Below are positions 1 through 12,971 of a stretch of DNA of 64,000 bases, one piece after another (position 1 is the first letter of the stretch; each line of letters starts with the position of its first letter). This stretch comes from Diphasiastrum complanatum (lineage: Eukaryota > Streptophyta > Lycopodiopsida > Lycopodiales > Lycopodiaceae). A program made the position numbers and the translations under genes. The DNA lies in assembly GCA_029204225.1 (NCBI GenBank), contig CM055100.1, positions 6,904,933-6,968,932 on the forward strand, in the 5' to 3' direction. A model generated the notes under the pieces. It saw only the letters and a list, made by a program, of their open reading frames with translations. It made no database searches and was not told the origin of the DNA.

Positions 1-1494
1 TTCACTAGACTCTAGCATGATCCCACCATTGGAAGCCATGATTCTAATGTTTCTTCAACTTTTAGGTTCTGTCCTAAAGCACTTAGCACTCACTTTTCTC
101 TCAACAAATGATAGATAAAGAGATCTATGAAGATTTAGGACCCTAAAACACTTCTATCTTGAACCTAGATGGTTTCCAAGCATAGAAAGGAAGATTGAAA
201 CACATGCAACACTTTGCACACACTAAGAATGGATTGCAAAATCAAACCAACCTGAACACACTCTTGCTTAAGCTCTCAAACTTTCCAGCAAGTGACCAAA
301 TCAAGTTATGGTGTGAAGAGTTACTTGCATTCTTAGAAAATACCCAAAACTAGGATGCCAAGATTACCTAGTAATGAACAAACTTGATCAACATATGATC
401 AACACACCAAGATATTGATTCAACTTGTAAAACCACATGTAAACCACACTTCTAAAAGTTTATAAACTCCAGCAAGTGATAAATACAAGATTTAGAGGTG
501 AATGAATGAGCACACTTAGTGAATCACAAGACTAGCTTCACTATCTTGTCAAATCTTGGTGTTTAGATGTAGATCTAAGATCACTTCACATGAGAATGTT
601 CCTCAACCTGTTAAGAACCTGAAAACACACTTGCATAATGGTTAACACCTTCCAGCAAATGCTCCAATCAAATTACATAAGGAGAGTTACTTACATGCTC
701 AACAAAGTACACCAAAATTTATGCCAAAATTGATGACAATCTTTACAATATGCTCTTCACAATGGAGCTTACAATATGTTCACCCAAAAAAGGGGGATCT
801 TTCATCCAAATGGGAGCTTTGCTCAGCCTTTAGGAGAATTACAACTCACTCAAAAGAGCATTTGTCATCCACTTAAGGAGAAGTTTCATCCACTTAAGGA
901 GAGTGTTCATCCAAGAATGGAGATTGTCAACAATAGGATTGAAAAGAACATTGTTAGTATTGAATATGCACAAGCCTCACAATCACAAATGATTAGGTGT
1001 TATGATCTGATCCAAAATAGTTTCTTTTCAGCCTCTGATCTTCAATAGACCTGAAATATGCTTTTGATCCACAAGTTCAACTCACAAAACAAAGGTTAGT
1101 AAGATTTGATCAACAAAGCAATGCAAAATCATGCTAGAACTTGATCAAACATCCAAATATCACCAAAAATGGAATACTTACTGTAAATAGAATCTATTCA
1201 TTCATCTTGGACCCAACTTGATCCAAGGGTCCACAAAAAGTACATTAGAAATCACAAGATTCATGTGAGTCCCAATTTGGACCCAACTCTAAAAAGTGAT
1301 CTCTAAGTTTAATTATGACATTGGGCCTCTAGTTTTATTTTAATTACAAGGCCCAAGTCAAGTTTATTTTATTTACAACTTCAATTGCGTGCTCATTGGG
1401 CCATGGGCTTATAGACGCATGATGCCATTGCCCTCGCAACACATTTTATTGAAGAACTTTATTTATTTACACTTTGTTGGGAATACCCCCAACA
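1..1494 (-). mobile_element. LTR-element C1, 5' LTR terminus and unknown extent, inserted in copia A1
   Basis: Read on the minus strand, the segment begins at 1494 with TGTTGGGGGTATTCCC, a typical LTR start. Directly next to it, from 1495, the plus strand is copia integrase code, so 1494/1495 is an insertion boundary. About 1245-1494 resembles 21100-21358 (shared GGCCCAAGTC, TGTGCTCATT-like and GCCCTCGCA blocks), which ends with the same kind of terminus. No reverse transcriptase or gag code is visible. Two imperfect copies of a roughly 65-bp unit lie at 285-350 and 645-715. A small plus-strand reading frame at 776-1048 carries a repeated HPLKE-like unit but has no known relative and is probably chance. 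The other end of the element lies outside the window. Confidence 0.55.
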
Positions 1495-3461
1495 CAACGA
1501 CGCGCTGGAGAACAAAACACCGTACGAGATATGGACAGACATAAAGCCTGATCTGTCATACACACGAGTGTTTGGATGTGCAGCATTCAAGCACATTCCA
1601 AAGGAAAAGAGAAGCAAGCTCGATGACAAATCGGGGCAAACAATCATGGTCGGCTACCCGAACGAAACACATGTGTACAGACTCTAGATCCAACCACGAA
1701 GAAGGTTATTCCGAACAAAGATGTGAAGTTTGACGAGTCCAAATTTCCTGGACTGAAAGACGAAAGAGACCATGAGATCTTCACATTGCTGCCTATTCAA
1801 GAGGGAGATCGAGGACAATCATCAAATCAATATGCAGGACCCCAGACTCTAGAACAACAGGAAACATAGGATTGACCCCATGAAAAAGAAATGTTCAAGC
1901 AGCGACGAAACGAACCTCGAAGGTCAACAAGACAAAGAAGACCTCCATACCGCTATTTCGACAATCTTCAATGGAACGAGACACACAGTTCGATTACTGC
2001 AGCTTCACAGAAGAGCCAACTACATACCAAGAAGCTATCCAAAGTCCAGAGGGAGAATTCCGGAAACAAACAATGTCAGAAGAGATCGAGTCGATGAGGC
2101 GAAACGAGACATGGACATTAGAGCCACTGCCAGAAAACAGAAAAGTAGTCGACTACAAATGGGTGTACAAGAAGAAGCTGAAATCAGATGGCACCATTGG
2201 CCGCTACAAAGCAAGGCTTGTCGCGAAGGGCTACATGCAGAGATATGGTGTCGACTATTTTGACACATATTTGCGCATGGTCAAGATGACAAGCATAAGG
2301 TTGCTCCTTGCATACGCCACACAGTACAATATGGAAATTCACCAGATTGACGTGAAAACAGCCTTTCTCCACGGAGATCTAGAGGAGAAAAATCTCATGA
2401 AGCAACTTGAAGGCTATGAAGACCCCGACAACAGACAATATGTCTGTCGACTACAGATGCATCTACGGTCTAAAACAGACATCACAAGCTTGGTACAAGA
2501 AGCTTGATGGTCTTCTGAAGTCTCTAGACTTCAATCCTACTCAACCAGACTATAATGTCTACATCAAAATGCCTAGGGCTGGAGATCAGAAGAGATCGAA
2601 CAAATGGCGAAATGCACTCAAGTCAATCAGAATATGCCAAAAAAGTGCTGAAGCAGTACCACATGATGGACTGCAAAGAGAAAGCCACACCAATGATAGC
2701 TGCAGCCAAGCTCACGAAACATGATTGCCCAAAATTAGAAGGGGGAGAATAGAAGATGGCAAGTATACCCTACCATAGCTTAATTGGTAGTCTAATGTAC
2801 TTAACAATTTGTACCAGACCCGATCTGGCCTTTTCAGTTTACGCATTGAGCCAATTCTGTTCCAATCCTGGTCTAGCACATTGGAAAATGGCCAAACGAA
2901 TCCTACAATATCTAAAGAGTACCCAGAATGTTGGATTAACCTACAGAGCTAGAAATGAAGAGAAAGAATTCGAGCTGCATCATTACAGTGATGCGAGCTG
3001 GGCGAGCTGCAAAGATGACAACAAGTCCATTACTGGAGGATGTACGATAGCGTGCGAAGCTACAATTAGCTGGATATGCAAAAAGCAAACCTTGGTTGCT
3101 CAATCCTCTTGCAAAGCTGAGTATGTCGCAGCCTCGAAAGTGGCGAATGAAGTAGTGTGGCTGCAAATGATGTCGGAGGCAATCGGGATACTGCAAGAGG
3201 GGCCAAGCACGATGATGATGGACTCTTAGAGTGCCATCTATCTATCCCAGGATCCTGTCTTCCATTTAAAGAAGAAACACATTCCTCTGAAGTACCATCA
3301 TATTTGAGATTTGATCTCGAAAGGAGAGCTCCAGGTCCAGTTCATAAAATCAAAAAATATGATTGCAGATCTCCTCACGAAACTGCTCGACAAGCCACTC
3401 TTTACCAAGCAAAGAGAGACAATTGGATTAAACGAACAAAGCTGCAAGGTTCAAGATGGAG
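1495..3461 (+). pseudogene. Ty1/copia A1 pol relic (integrase C-end, RT, RNase H)
   Basis: Decayed polyprotein code. Integrase C-terminal part at 1499-1870 (KTPYEIW, RVFGCAA, ETHVYRL) with a stop near 1686. Reverse transcriptase at about 1971-2570 (WTLEPLP, CKWVYKKK-like start, KARLVAKGY, QIDVKTAFLHGDLEE). The segment that should hold the YVDD active site is deleted near 2573. RNase H follows at 2756-3460 (SLMYLTICTRPDLAF, HYSDASWASCKDD, AEYVAASK). Frames change several times. The left side was cut by insertion of C1. The right side runs without a gap into LTR-A, with a purine tract (AAGATGGAG) just before the LTR. It cannot encode a working protein. Confidence 0.85.
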
Positions 3462-4265
3462 TGTCAGAAATGGTGAACTCCTGCAACTTTGTCGCAACAC
3501 GAACAAGACACAAAGGTCGAACAATTCGCGACAGTCAATGTGTCTTTGACTTGAAGCACGAATGATTCGCGAATCAATCGCAAATCACAAACACACCTCC
3601 AGGACCGCAAAGCTGCAAAAGGGACAAGAAACGAAAACTACGAAAAGATATGAAAAGAACGAAAGAAAATGGGAGATTCCGAATCAGACGAAAAAAAAAT
3701 CTTTTGCGTTGCCAGCTGGCAGCTCAACAGGCTTCACGCCTACCTGAAACGAGTAGCAACGACAGAGACTAATTAACTAGTTGATTAAGCGTTAACTAGT
3801 CATGTAATTCGACGTTTAGCTATCTTGTAAACTCCATATAGTGGAGGTATAAATGATCCTCTCTAGATCATAACATATATGATGTGAATACAGAGATCTG
3901 TAAGAGACAGAGAGAAACGTAGTGAATAGAGTAAGAAACAAAAAACACCATAGCTGTGCATGAAAGTCTAGCAACGAGCAGAACATAGCGAAAGAGTAGA
4001 ATGTCATTCTGCCAATGAGCGAGACACTGACGAATTCACTCTAAAATAAAATTGATAATTCAGTCACTCTATTTTCGTGCATCTTGTCTTGTGCTTTGTA
4101 TCATGATTGCTAGAATAGAATATGTTATGTGATGCGTAGTCGAGTGTCTGGGTTCCTGTAAGGGCTTCCGCACAAAAGAAAACTAATAGACAGAAAATTG
4201 TTCACGATAAAGAAGACAAAGTGAGGACGAACACGAATCAATCCCACGCACTCGCTTTTGCGACA
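3462..4265 (+). repeat. LTR-A (804 bp), shared by copia A1 and A2
   Basis: Starts TGTCAG right after the purine tract of A1 and ends GCGACA right before a tRNA primer-binding site, so the ends form a short TGTC...GACA inverted repeat. A second copy lies inverted at 46937-47784. The LTR contains a TATA box near 3848. It is the 3' LTR of A1 and at the same time the 5' LTR of A2. Confidence 0.85.
3848..3854 (+). promoter_or_regulatory. LTR-A TATA box
   Basis: TATAAAT lies in a GGAGG(TATAAAT)GATC context about 415 bp before the LTR end, the expected region for the U3 promoter. The inverted copy has TATAAAC at the same place (minus, about 47357-47351). Confidence 0.5.
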
Positions 4266-4277
4266 TGGTATCAGAGT
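4266..4277 (+). other. tRNA-iMet primer-binding site of copia A2
   Basis: TGGTATCAGAGT directly follows the LTR end. It matches the usual plant copia primer-binding site TGGTATCAGAGC with one difference. Confidence 0.85.
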
Positions 4278-6861
4278 CAACAGGTTGTCACTACTGATAT
4301 CCCAGCAGTGATTCCTTCAGACAACATAATATGGCTACGACAATCCAGACCATTGTAGCAATCAATCTCGATGGCGCAAATTACAGGAATTTGAAAATTC
4401 AAAATCAAAACACTCCTGAAGGGCAAAGGCATCTGGTCAGTGACCGAGCTCTTAGAGGTGCAGCCTCCAGAGGGAGACTCGAAGAGAGCTGAATGGATTA
4501 GAAAGGATGAGCGCGCAATGGCGATCATTGTTTTGTCCATAAATGAAGATCTACTCATGCAGATTGAAGATAGCGAAAGTAGCCATGCAGCATGGGAAAG
4601 ATTAAAGCAGAAGTATAAAGTGAGGACTGCAGCTTCAGTCATGCACCCTCACAATCAGCTGCAATCAATACGGTGGGATGGAAACTAGTTGGATCAGCAC
4701 GTTGAGAAGATCAGAACGATCTTCGCTCAACTCGCTGCATCAAGACAGGAGCACCAGGTCCCAGCACCACAGCAACAGATGTACTTCATGAAATCTATAC
4801 TGACGTCCTATCAGCCGCTGAGAATGCTCATACTGAGTCTACTAGATATGACATTCGAGAAAGCAGTCAGTGTTGTTGTTGATGAGAGACTGATGAGAGA
4901 CGAAGGGGAGGGAAGCAGTCATCAAGTTCTCTTCATGAAAGGAAAGAAGAGGAATAAAAACAAGCCAAGATTTGAGAAGACGAAGTCCTCGAATCAACAA
5001 TCTTCTTCCTGCGATCACTGCCACAAACCAACAAATGCTGGTTCAATCCAACAATACCTTGCATGCACTGCAAGAAGAAAGGGCATTCTGCATACGACTG
5101 CAGATTCAACGTTGCAGAACCTTCCAAAGATGCAGAAAGAGATGACGAAGCTTTCACGATCCTCGACGAAGCTTCGACAAGCTACTCCGAACATGACTAC
5201 GATGTGGTCATCGATTCAGGAGCAACATCTCACATAACCTGCAACAAGAAGGTCTTGATCAACTTTCACGAACTCGAAGATGATAGAGTAGTGATTCTAG
5301 GCGATGGAAGCAGACACGATGTCAAGGGCATCAGCTCACTATAACTACAAACACTGTCAGGCCAAGCAGAGCTACCAGGAGCACTCTATGTGCCCTCACT
5401 TAGAAAAGATCTGATATCTGTCTCCAAGATGGCAAGATCTAGGCATTCGAGTATTGTTCGATGACAACACTTGCCGTATGATCGAGAAGATGACAAACAA
5501 GTTGCTGACGGTCGGATGTAGAGAAGGAAATCTCTACCAGGCCAAAATAATCAGCAACTCTAATAGCATATTAAATGCTTCAGAAAATGAAAATCAACTC
5601 TGGCATAGGAGAATGTATCATCTGAACATGCGGAGCCTGTACAACATGAGCACAAAGGACATTGTCACAGGTCTCAAAATATCAAGGCCCAAGGCTGAGT
5701 TCTGTGAAGCTTGTTAGAAAGGCAAGCAACATCAGAATCCATTCACACACGAAGGAAGAAGTGCCAAGGAAGTTCTTGAGCTTGTCCACTATGATGTGTG
5801 TGGACCGATGAAAATAGATTCGCTCTCAGGTTTGAGATATTTTCTAACGTTGTAGAAGAAATCCGAAGTATTTGATTCTTTCAAGAAGTTCGTGGCATTC
5901 GTAGAGCGACACACCTCAAAGAGGATACAGATCCTTAGATCTGACAATGGAGGTGAATACAAAAGTGCAGAATTCTCAAGATTCTACGAAGAACAGGGGA
6001 TTGAACACCAGCTCACTCCTGCATACACACCAGAATACAACGGTGTGGCAGAAAGAAAAAACAAAACGCTAGTCGAAGGAGCCAGATGCATGAGGGCACA
6101 GGCTCAATTGCTAGGCCAATTCTGGGCCGAAGCAATAGCTGTAGCTATACACCTGCAGAACAGATCAACAACTACGGCACTGGTAAACAAAACACCGTAC
6201 GAGATATGGACAGGCAGAAAGCCTGATCTGTCATACGCACGAGTGTTTGGATGTGCAGCATATGAGCACATTCCAAAGGAAAAGAAAAACAAGCTCCACG
6301 ACAAATCTGAACAAACAATCATGGTCGGCTTCTCGAACGGAACACATGTGTACAGACTCTACGATCCAACCACAAAGAAGGTTGTTTCAAGCAGAGATGT
6401 GAAGTTCGACGAGTCTAAATTCCTTGGACTGAAAGACAAAAGAGGCCATGAGATCTTCACACTGTTGCCTATTCAAGAGGGAGATCGAGGACAATCATCA
6501 AATCAGAATGCAGGACCCTAGACTCCAGAGCAGCAGAAAATAGAGGATCGACCCCACGAACAAGAAATGTTCAAACAACGACGAAACGAACCTCGAATGT
6601 CAACAAGACAAAGAAGACCTCCAAACCACTATTTTGACAATATTCAATGGAGCAAAGACACACAGTTCGAGTAATGCAGCTTCACAGAAGAGCCACTTAC
6701 ATACCAAGAAGCTATCCAGAGTCTATAGGGGGAATTATGGAAACAAGCAAGGTCAGAAGAGATCGAGTCGATGAGACGAAACGAGACATGGACATTAGAG
6801 CCACTGCCAGAAAACAGAAAAGTAGTCGACTGCAAATGGGTGTACAAGAAGAAGCTGAAAA
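4278..6861 (+). pseudogene. Ty1/copia A2 gag-PR-IN-RT relic
   Basis: Gag is at about 4332-5120, broken by frameshifts and a stop at 4686; its CCHC zinc knuckle (CMHCKKKGHSAYDC) is at about 5060. Aspartic protease starts near 5200 (VIDSGATSHI). The integrase zinc finger is at 5600-5735 (WHRRMYHLN...CEAC, GKQHQNPF), then the first catalytic Asp (HYDVCGPM). An internal deletion near 5850 removes the following core. Integrase resumes at 5892-6521 with RSDNGGEY and NGVAERKN. The RT start (WTLEPLPENRK) ends abruptly at about 6861 where copia B begins. It is the same family as A1: 6170-6860 aligns with 1495-2180. Confidence 0.85.
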
Positions 6862-9800
6862 TAAACCTAGAAATTGTAGGTACTGGCAAAATCAACCTTG
6901 AAAATTGTAGGTTTTGCAACAAACCTGGCAAATGGGAGCGTGAATGCTTCAAGAAACAAAAGGAGATAGCGCATACAAAAGGCAAATGGCAGGCGAGCAA
7001 TTATGCTGATCAACATCAATTTGATGATGATCATTATGAAGACAATTATGTTAATTAACATCAATTCAAAGATGATCAATATGAAGATGATACAGGTGAA
7101 AGCTAAAACTTGCTCATTATGGCGCTAATGACAAGTGATGAAACAAAGGATACCTGGTACATTGACAGTGGAGCGTCCAAGCACACGACTTCGAGGAAGG
7201 AGTGGTTTTCAGAATTCAAGGAAATCCACAATGGCGATGAAGTTGGACAAGTTGATGGCCAATTGCTACCTGTGAAAGGATTTGGAGTGGTACCAGTGAA
7301 GCTAGCCAACGGAATGATAAAGCGGATAAGCAATGTGCAATATGTTCCTAGTTTAGCCAACAATTTACTATCAGTTGGGACGATGGCTGATCAACAACTC
7401 AAGGTTGAGTTTGATAGCGACAAATGTCTGATCAAGGACATCAATAATCACTACAAAGTGATTGCTACAAGAGCTAGAGTCAACGAAAATCGACTGTACA
7501 AACTGAATGCGAGATCTTTTACTCAAGCTATGGTAAGCAGTGTTGATAGTCGAAGTGATCTTTGACATCAACGATTTGGTCATATTAGTGCTCAAAGTTT
7601 ACAAATTTTGAAAAGAGGTAATCTAGTTATTGGATTGCCTGATATTTTTTTTGAAGGAAAAATTTGTGAAGGTTGCATTTTGGGAAAACAACACAGAGAA
7701 AGATTTCCCAAAAGTGGAGCAAGGAGAGCCAGTGGCATCCTAGATCTTGTCTGCAGTGATCTATGTGGACCAATGCAAACTAGATCTCTTATTGGCTGCT
7801 ATTACTTTATTACCTTTATTGATGATTATAGCAGATGCATTTGGATTTATTTCATAAGCAAGAAATCAGACGCTTTTGCTAAGTTCAAGGAATTCAAGAC
7901 ATTAGTTGAAAAGCAAACAAGAAGTTACATCAAGACCTTGAGATCTAATGAAGGTGGTGAGTATTTTTTGACATAATATATTGATTTTTGCAAAGATCAA
8001 GGGACCAAGAGACAGACTACAACACCTTATTCACCATAGCAAAATGGAGTTGTGGAGCGAAAGAATAGATCCATTGTTGAGATGGCCAGGGCAATGCTCA
8101 AAAGCAAGGGTATGCCAAATACTTTTTGGGCAGAAGCTTGCAGCACAGCTACGCACATCCTGAATCGGTGTCCTACAAAATCTGTGGAAGGTAAAACACC
8201 TCATGAAGCCTTTATTGGAAAGAAACCTAATATTTCTCATTTGAGAGTATTTGGTTGTGATGCTTATGCTCATATTCCTGATGAGAAACAAAGGAAATTG
8301 GATGCAAAAGCTATCAAGTGTATTTTCCTTGGATATGATGAGAAGCCCAAGGCATATAGGATGTATGATACAAATGCACAAAAGCTTGTGATTTTTAGGG
8401 ATGCTACATTTGACGAGATGGGTCAAGGTGAACAATCTAAAGAAATCACTAAACCTTTTGACGAGGGAGCGGAAGTACAGGTCTAGAAAGAAGTGGATTT
8501 TGATGCAGAAGGTCCAATGGAAAAAGATAAGTTTGAAGCTGAAATCCCTAAGAGAGTACCTAAATGGTACTTATCAGTCACAGGTGATGCTAAGAAGGGA
8601 GATACTCCCGAATCTAGCGAACAGGGAGAGCTTAGAAGGTCAAGCAGAAATCGAAAACCTCCTGCAAGGTTAGAAATGAATCTAGCCCTAATGGGTTCCA
8701 TGCTAAAGGCTCAAGAACCAAAAACCTTTCATGAAGCAAAGGAGCACAAGGAATGGCGTGCAGCAATGGAAACATAAATGGAGGCCATATAAAAAAATAG
8801 GACGTGGAACTTGGTTGAGCTACCTGAGGGTAAGATGCCTATCACTTGCAAATGGATTTATAAGATCAAATATGGAGCACATATGGGCAACTCAACAAGT
8901 ACAAAGCACGGTTGGTTGCGAGAGAATTTGAGCAGCAGGAAGGCATTGAGTTTGAGGAAACCTTCGCACCCGTAGCTAATATGGTAACTATACGTTCTAT
9001 CATTGCTATTTCTACTTTTCATGGTTGGAAGATTCAGCAAATGGACGTTAAATCTGCCTTTCTTAATGGAGTGCTGGATGAAGAGGTGTATTTAGTACAA
9101 CCTCAAGGATTTGTTGATCCAGGGAGAGAGCATCTTGTTTGTAAGCTCAACAAAGCTATCTATGGATTGAAGCAAGCACCACGGGCATGGTACTCTTGCA
9201 TTGATGAACACTTCAAGCGAAGGGGAATGATAAAGAGTAAGGCTGATCTAATTCGCTACATTCTAAAGCAAGATTCAGATATAGTGTTCATTGTTTTGTA
9301 CGTGGATGATTTGATTATTACAGGAAGTAATGAGAGCTTAATTGATGAAATCAAATCAGACTTTTCCAATGCTTTTGACATGAGCGATCTAGGATTGATG
9401 CACTATTGTCTTGGCATTGAAGTATGGCAAAATGAAGAGGTTGTCTTTCTTACACAAAGCAAGTATGCACAAGATTTGTTTTATAAGTTCAATATGCAGG
9501 ATTGTAAGCCTGTGAGTACATCGATGGATGTCAACATGAAGCTTACTGCATATGATGAATCTGAGAAAGTAGATGCTTACTTGTACAGACAGCTGGTGGG
9601 TAGTTTGATCTATTTGACACACACACGGCCTGATATTTCTTATGTTGTTGGTGTTGTTAGTCAATTTATGCAAAATCCTAGTCAAGCACACTGGAAGTCT
9701 GCTAAACGTATTCTCAGGTACATTCGAGGGACGTTGAATTTTGGTTTGAAGTATGATCAGCCTGAAGCGCCAATGTTGGTAGGTTACATAGATGCTGATT

Positions 9801-10261
9801 GGGCAGGTAATATTGATGATAGAAGATCTACCAGTGGTTATACGTTCAGTTATGGTACAACTGCAGTTTCATGGAACAACAAAAAGTAACCTACAGTAGA
9901 CTTATCTTCGACGAAAGCTGAATATCGTGCACTCAACAATGCTACACAAGAAGCAGTATGACTATGAAGATTGCTTGTTGATTTAGGCCAATCATAGGTG
10001 GATGCGACTACTATTTCTTGCAACAACCAAAGCTGCATTCACCTTGCCAAAAATCCAGTTCTACATGCTCGAACCAAGCACATCGAAATACATTATCACT
10101 TTGTTTGAGAGAAAATACTTGATGGAACCATTGATCTTGTTTTTTGTAAATCTGAAGATCAAATGGCAGATATTTTTAGTAAGTCATTAGGTAGATGTAA
10201 ATTTAAAAGGTTTCGTACTTTATTAGGAATAGAAGAATGCAATTTTATCATTGAGGGAGAG
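6862..10261 (+). pseudogene. Ty1/copia B relic (gag end, PR, IN, RT, RNase H)
   Basis: A copia polyprotein of a different family from A, lacking its 5' LTR and most of gag. A zinc knuckle is at about 6906 (CRFCNKPGKWERECF), but its histidine position reads Lys. Protease at 7156 (YIDSGASKHT). Integrase at 7566-8480: finger, SDLCGPM, then RSNEGGEY where the family has RSDNGGEY, so the second catalytic Asp is lost; NGVVERKN keeps the Glu. Stops occur at about 7564, 7975 and 8486. The intact RT/RNase H frame is described separately. The copy ends with the purine tract GAGGGAGAG before an LTR start at 10262. Confidence 0.88.
8912..9889 (+). pseudogene. copia B reverse transcriptase-RNase H open segment (325 codons)
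   Basis: This is the longest open part of copia B. RT motifs in order: FAPVANMVTIR, MDVKSAFLNGVLDEE, YGLKQAPRAWY and the catalytic LYVDDLIITG, all intact. Then LGLMHYCLGIEV, the connection domain (GSLIYLTHTRPDI) and RNase H start (YIDADWAGNIDDRRSTSG). A stop at 9889 interrupts RNase H, which continues to about 10265 (SSTKAEYRAL, RTKHIEI-like) with more stops. The first RT motifs lie upstream at 8740-8911 in other frames. Family knowledge: it would copy element RNA into DNA in cytoplasmic particles. With the lesions around it, it is not expected to make a functional polyprotein. Confidence 0.85.
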
Positions 10262-10823
<562 letters not shown>

Positions 10824-10925
10824 TAGTTTAGTCTAGTTTAGTCACATTTTGGTAAATTGTCAATAAGAGGCCAAAACTCATTTTAGACTTAGAGATAAAC
10901 TTTTGAAGTTATATTAGTTTAAAAT

Positions 10926-11459
10926 ACATTCAATAAACACTTTTGGAAAGTGTGGGAAAGTTGGTAGTCGAGTTTGAGAGAGATTCAAATTTGAACTTTG
11001 GGTACATTGAATCTAGACCCAAAAATAGTAGGGTTTACATTTTGGAGGGAAAGCCAAGTGGCCAAATAGGATTTGGAAACTCTATAAAAGGATGTAACTC
11101 GTGGAGAGACACATCTTCTCTCTTCTCTCTCTCATTTCATCATTATACATGGTTCTCTTTGGGTTCTACTACTCATTGGTGCACTATCTTGGTGTTATCT
11201 TGCAATCTTTTGTGTAGAATGATCATTTATTGCTATTTTCGGCTCCACACGTGTGAAATACAGTAGGGTACTGTAATTGTACAGAAAAAAACATATTTTA
11301 TGTTTTGGTTCATGTTTGATCAATATCTCTTAGAGTTTGCATCTCATTTTGTATGTAGATGCTGATTTTTCTACATTGGCAGGATTGTTGGTTTGCTCCT
11401 TATTGTAACCAAAGATTTGGGACTTGGATTGGATCTTGAATGATCTGAAATCCTTCACA
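10926..11459 (+). repeat. 5' LTR of D1
   Basis: Identity with 15346-15880 starts at ATTCAATAAACAC (10928) and ends ATCCTTCACA. The 3' copy is preceded by TG (15346), so the start is set two bases upstream here although this copy reads CA. It contains a TATA box at 11083, a CACACGTGTG palindrome at 11246-11255 and a CT-rich tract near 11120. The 3' LTR has extra CT units and lacks about 10 bp near 11200. Confidence 0.85.
11083..11090 (+). promoter_or_regulatory. D1 LTR TATA box
   Basis: TATAAAAG is present in both LTRs (again at 15503-15510). A CT-rich stretch about 30-60 bp downstream is where transcription of such an LTR would be expected to start. Confidence 0.55.
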
Positions 11460-11471
11460 TGGTATCAGAGC
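11460..11471 (+). other. tRNA-iMet primer-binding site of D1
   Basis: TGGTATCAGAGC, the canonical plant copia primer-binding site, directly abuts the LTR end CA. Confidence 0.92.
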
Positions 11472-12062
11472 TATTGTGTTTCAGGTTATGAAAGGATCAG
11501 CCATCTATAGCAAGGATTTTGGAGGAGTTACCAATGCTAGAGCATGCTAGATTGATCTCTACTAAAAAATCAGCATTTTTGCATGTGTAGAATTGATCTT
11601 TTGTAGGTCAAAACTCAATATAGGGTTATATACTTGATCAATTCCAATTTCACACTTAGCTTACTGGAATTAGATGATTTTTAGTGCATTAGGAAGGTCT
11701 CATTGGAGTCTACAAGAAGATATACCAAGTGTCTAGAAATTGCATGTAGAATTTGAGATATTCAATTTTTTGTGATTTTGTCAAAACCCTGATTTTGATT
11801 GGATCTCTAGTTTGTGAGATTACTGAACTTCATTTGAGTGTGTTTCAATCTTAGGAAGTGGCAAGAATCATTAGATTGAGGATAGATCATAGATTGATCA
11901 AGATTTCACTATTCTATGTGTTGATTTTCTAGGTAGAAGTGCTAGAAGAGATTTGAGAGGTTCCATATCTTTGTGATTTCTTCTTGAGTTCATTTGTTGA
12001 CATTCAAGAGAGTGCTTTGTGCATTGGAACAGGTTGAAAGAAGAAGATTAGGTCACTTCAAC

Positions 12063-12971
12063 ATGACTACAAGTGGTGGATTTATGTTGGAGAGCAATGA
12101 TAGGCTTACCTCAATCAACTATTCTACTTGGAAGGTGAGGATGGAGTCTTTATTGGAGATGAATGAGTTGATGGAGATTGTTGAAGGTGTGGAGGAGAGA
12201 CCTCAAAAACCTCAAGATCAAGTGAGGTATGACAAGAGAGCAAATAAAGCTCTACACATGATTAAGATGAATGTTACCAATGAACTTCTCAAGGAAGTTG
12301 GTAAGTGCGCATCATCTTTGGAGGCTTGGGAAGCTTTGAAGAAGCTTTATGAATCCAAGTCTACATCAAGAGTGCTTACTCTTAGGAGGCAAATCTTTCA
12401 AAGTTTGCAAAAGAAGGAAGAGAATACTCATGCTTTTTTTTTGAGGGTTAAAGCATTCAATGATGAGTTAGCATGTATTGATGAAAGCATTAAGGAGGTA
12501 GAACTTGTTCAAGTTATACTTAATGGACTGTTGGATGATCATGCTAATCTTGTTCAAAGTTTTGCTATTCAAAAGACTTTGCCAAGTATTGTGGATTTGC
12601 AAGAGATCTTGGTGAATGAGGAGTATAGGCTTCAATCAAGAGGAGGTGGATCTACATCGACATCTCATTATGAAGAGGATGCTATGTCCATCAAAGGCAA
12701 GTTCAAGGGAAAAGGAAAAGGCAAGTGGTCTAAAGGGCAAGATCAAGGTGAGACTTCTTCTTTTGGCAAAAAGAAAGATAAGTCTAAGTTGAAATGCTTT
12801 TATTGTGGAATCAAAGGGCATTTTGCAAATGAATGTTTGAAGAAGCAAAGAGATGAAGGTAACAAGCAAATCAACTTTACTACTAATGATGAGGGTCTAG
12901 GTGGTGGTGATTCTCTTTTGATGTGTTCATCAAGTCCAATATCAAGTGAAGGTGACAAAGACTCATGGTAG
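12063..12971 (+). CDS. Copia gag of D1 (302 aa)
   Basis: Capsid/nucleocapsid protein that would package element RNA in cytoplasmic particles. The start at 12063 (MTTSGGF) is preferred over the in-frame ATG at 11994 because copy D2 starts at the equivalent ATG (19387, MATSAGF). The N-terminal half is the copia gag domain (NYSTWKVRMESLLE, AWEALKKLYES, LTLRRQIFQSLQKKE, LVQVILNGLLDDH, LQEILVNEEYRL). A basic Gly/Lys tract follows (KGKFKGKGKGK), then a CCHC zinc knuckle (CFYCGIKGHFANEC). It ends SSEGDKDSW followed by TAG at 12969-12971; the codons after the stop continue in the same frame into the protease signature. Gag looks fully intact. Confidence 0.85.
   Translation: MTTSGGFMLESNDRLTSINYSTWKVRMESLLEMNELMEIVEGVEERPQKPQDQVRYDKRANKALHMIKMNVTNELLKEVGKCASSLEAWEALKKLYESKSTSRVLTLRRQIFQSLQKKEENTHAFFLRVKAFNDELACIDESIKEVELVQVILNGLLDDHANLVQSFAIQKTLPSIVDLQEILVNEEYRLQSRGGGSTSTSHYEEDAMSIKGKFKGKGKGKWSKGQDQGETSSFGKKKDKSKLKCFYCGIKGHFANECLKKQRDEGNKQINFTTNDEGLGGGDSLLMCSSSPISSEGDKDSW

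Noticed and set aside
776-1048. Small protein with HPLKE repeats
   Set aside because: 90 codons inside an LTR-type element; the repeat comes from a short DNA duplication and no relative is known to me.
8912-9889. Host gene with RT domain (domesticated copia)
   Set aside because: It is continuous with decayed integrase upstream and RNase H with stops downstream, ending at an LTR; an ordinary relic explains it.
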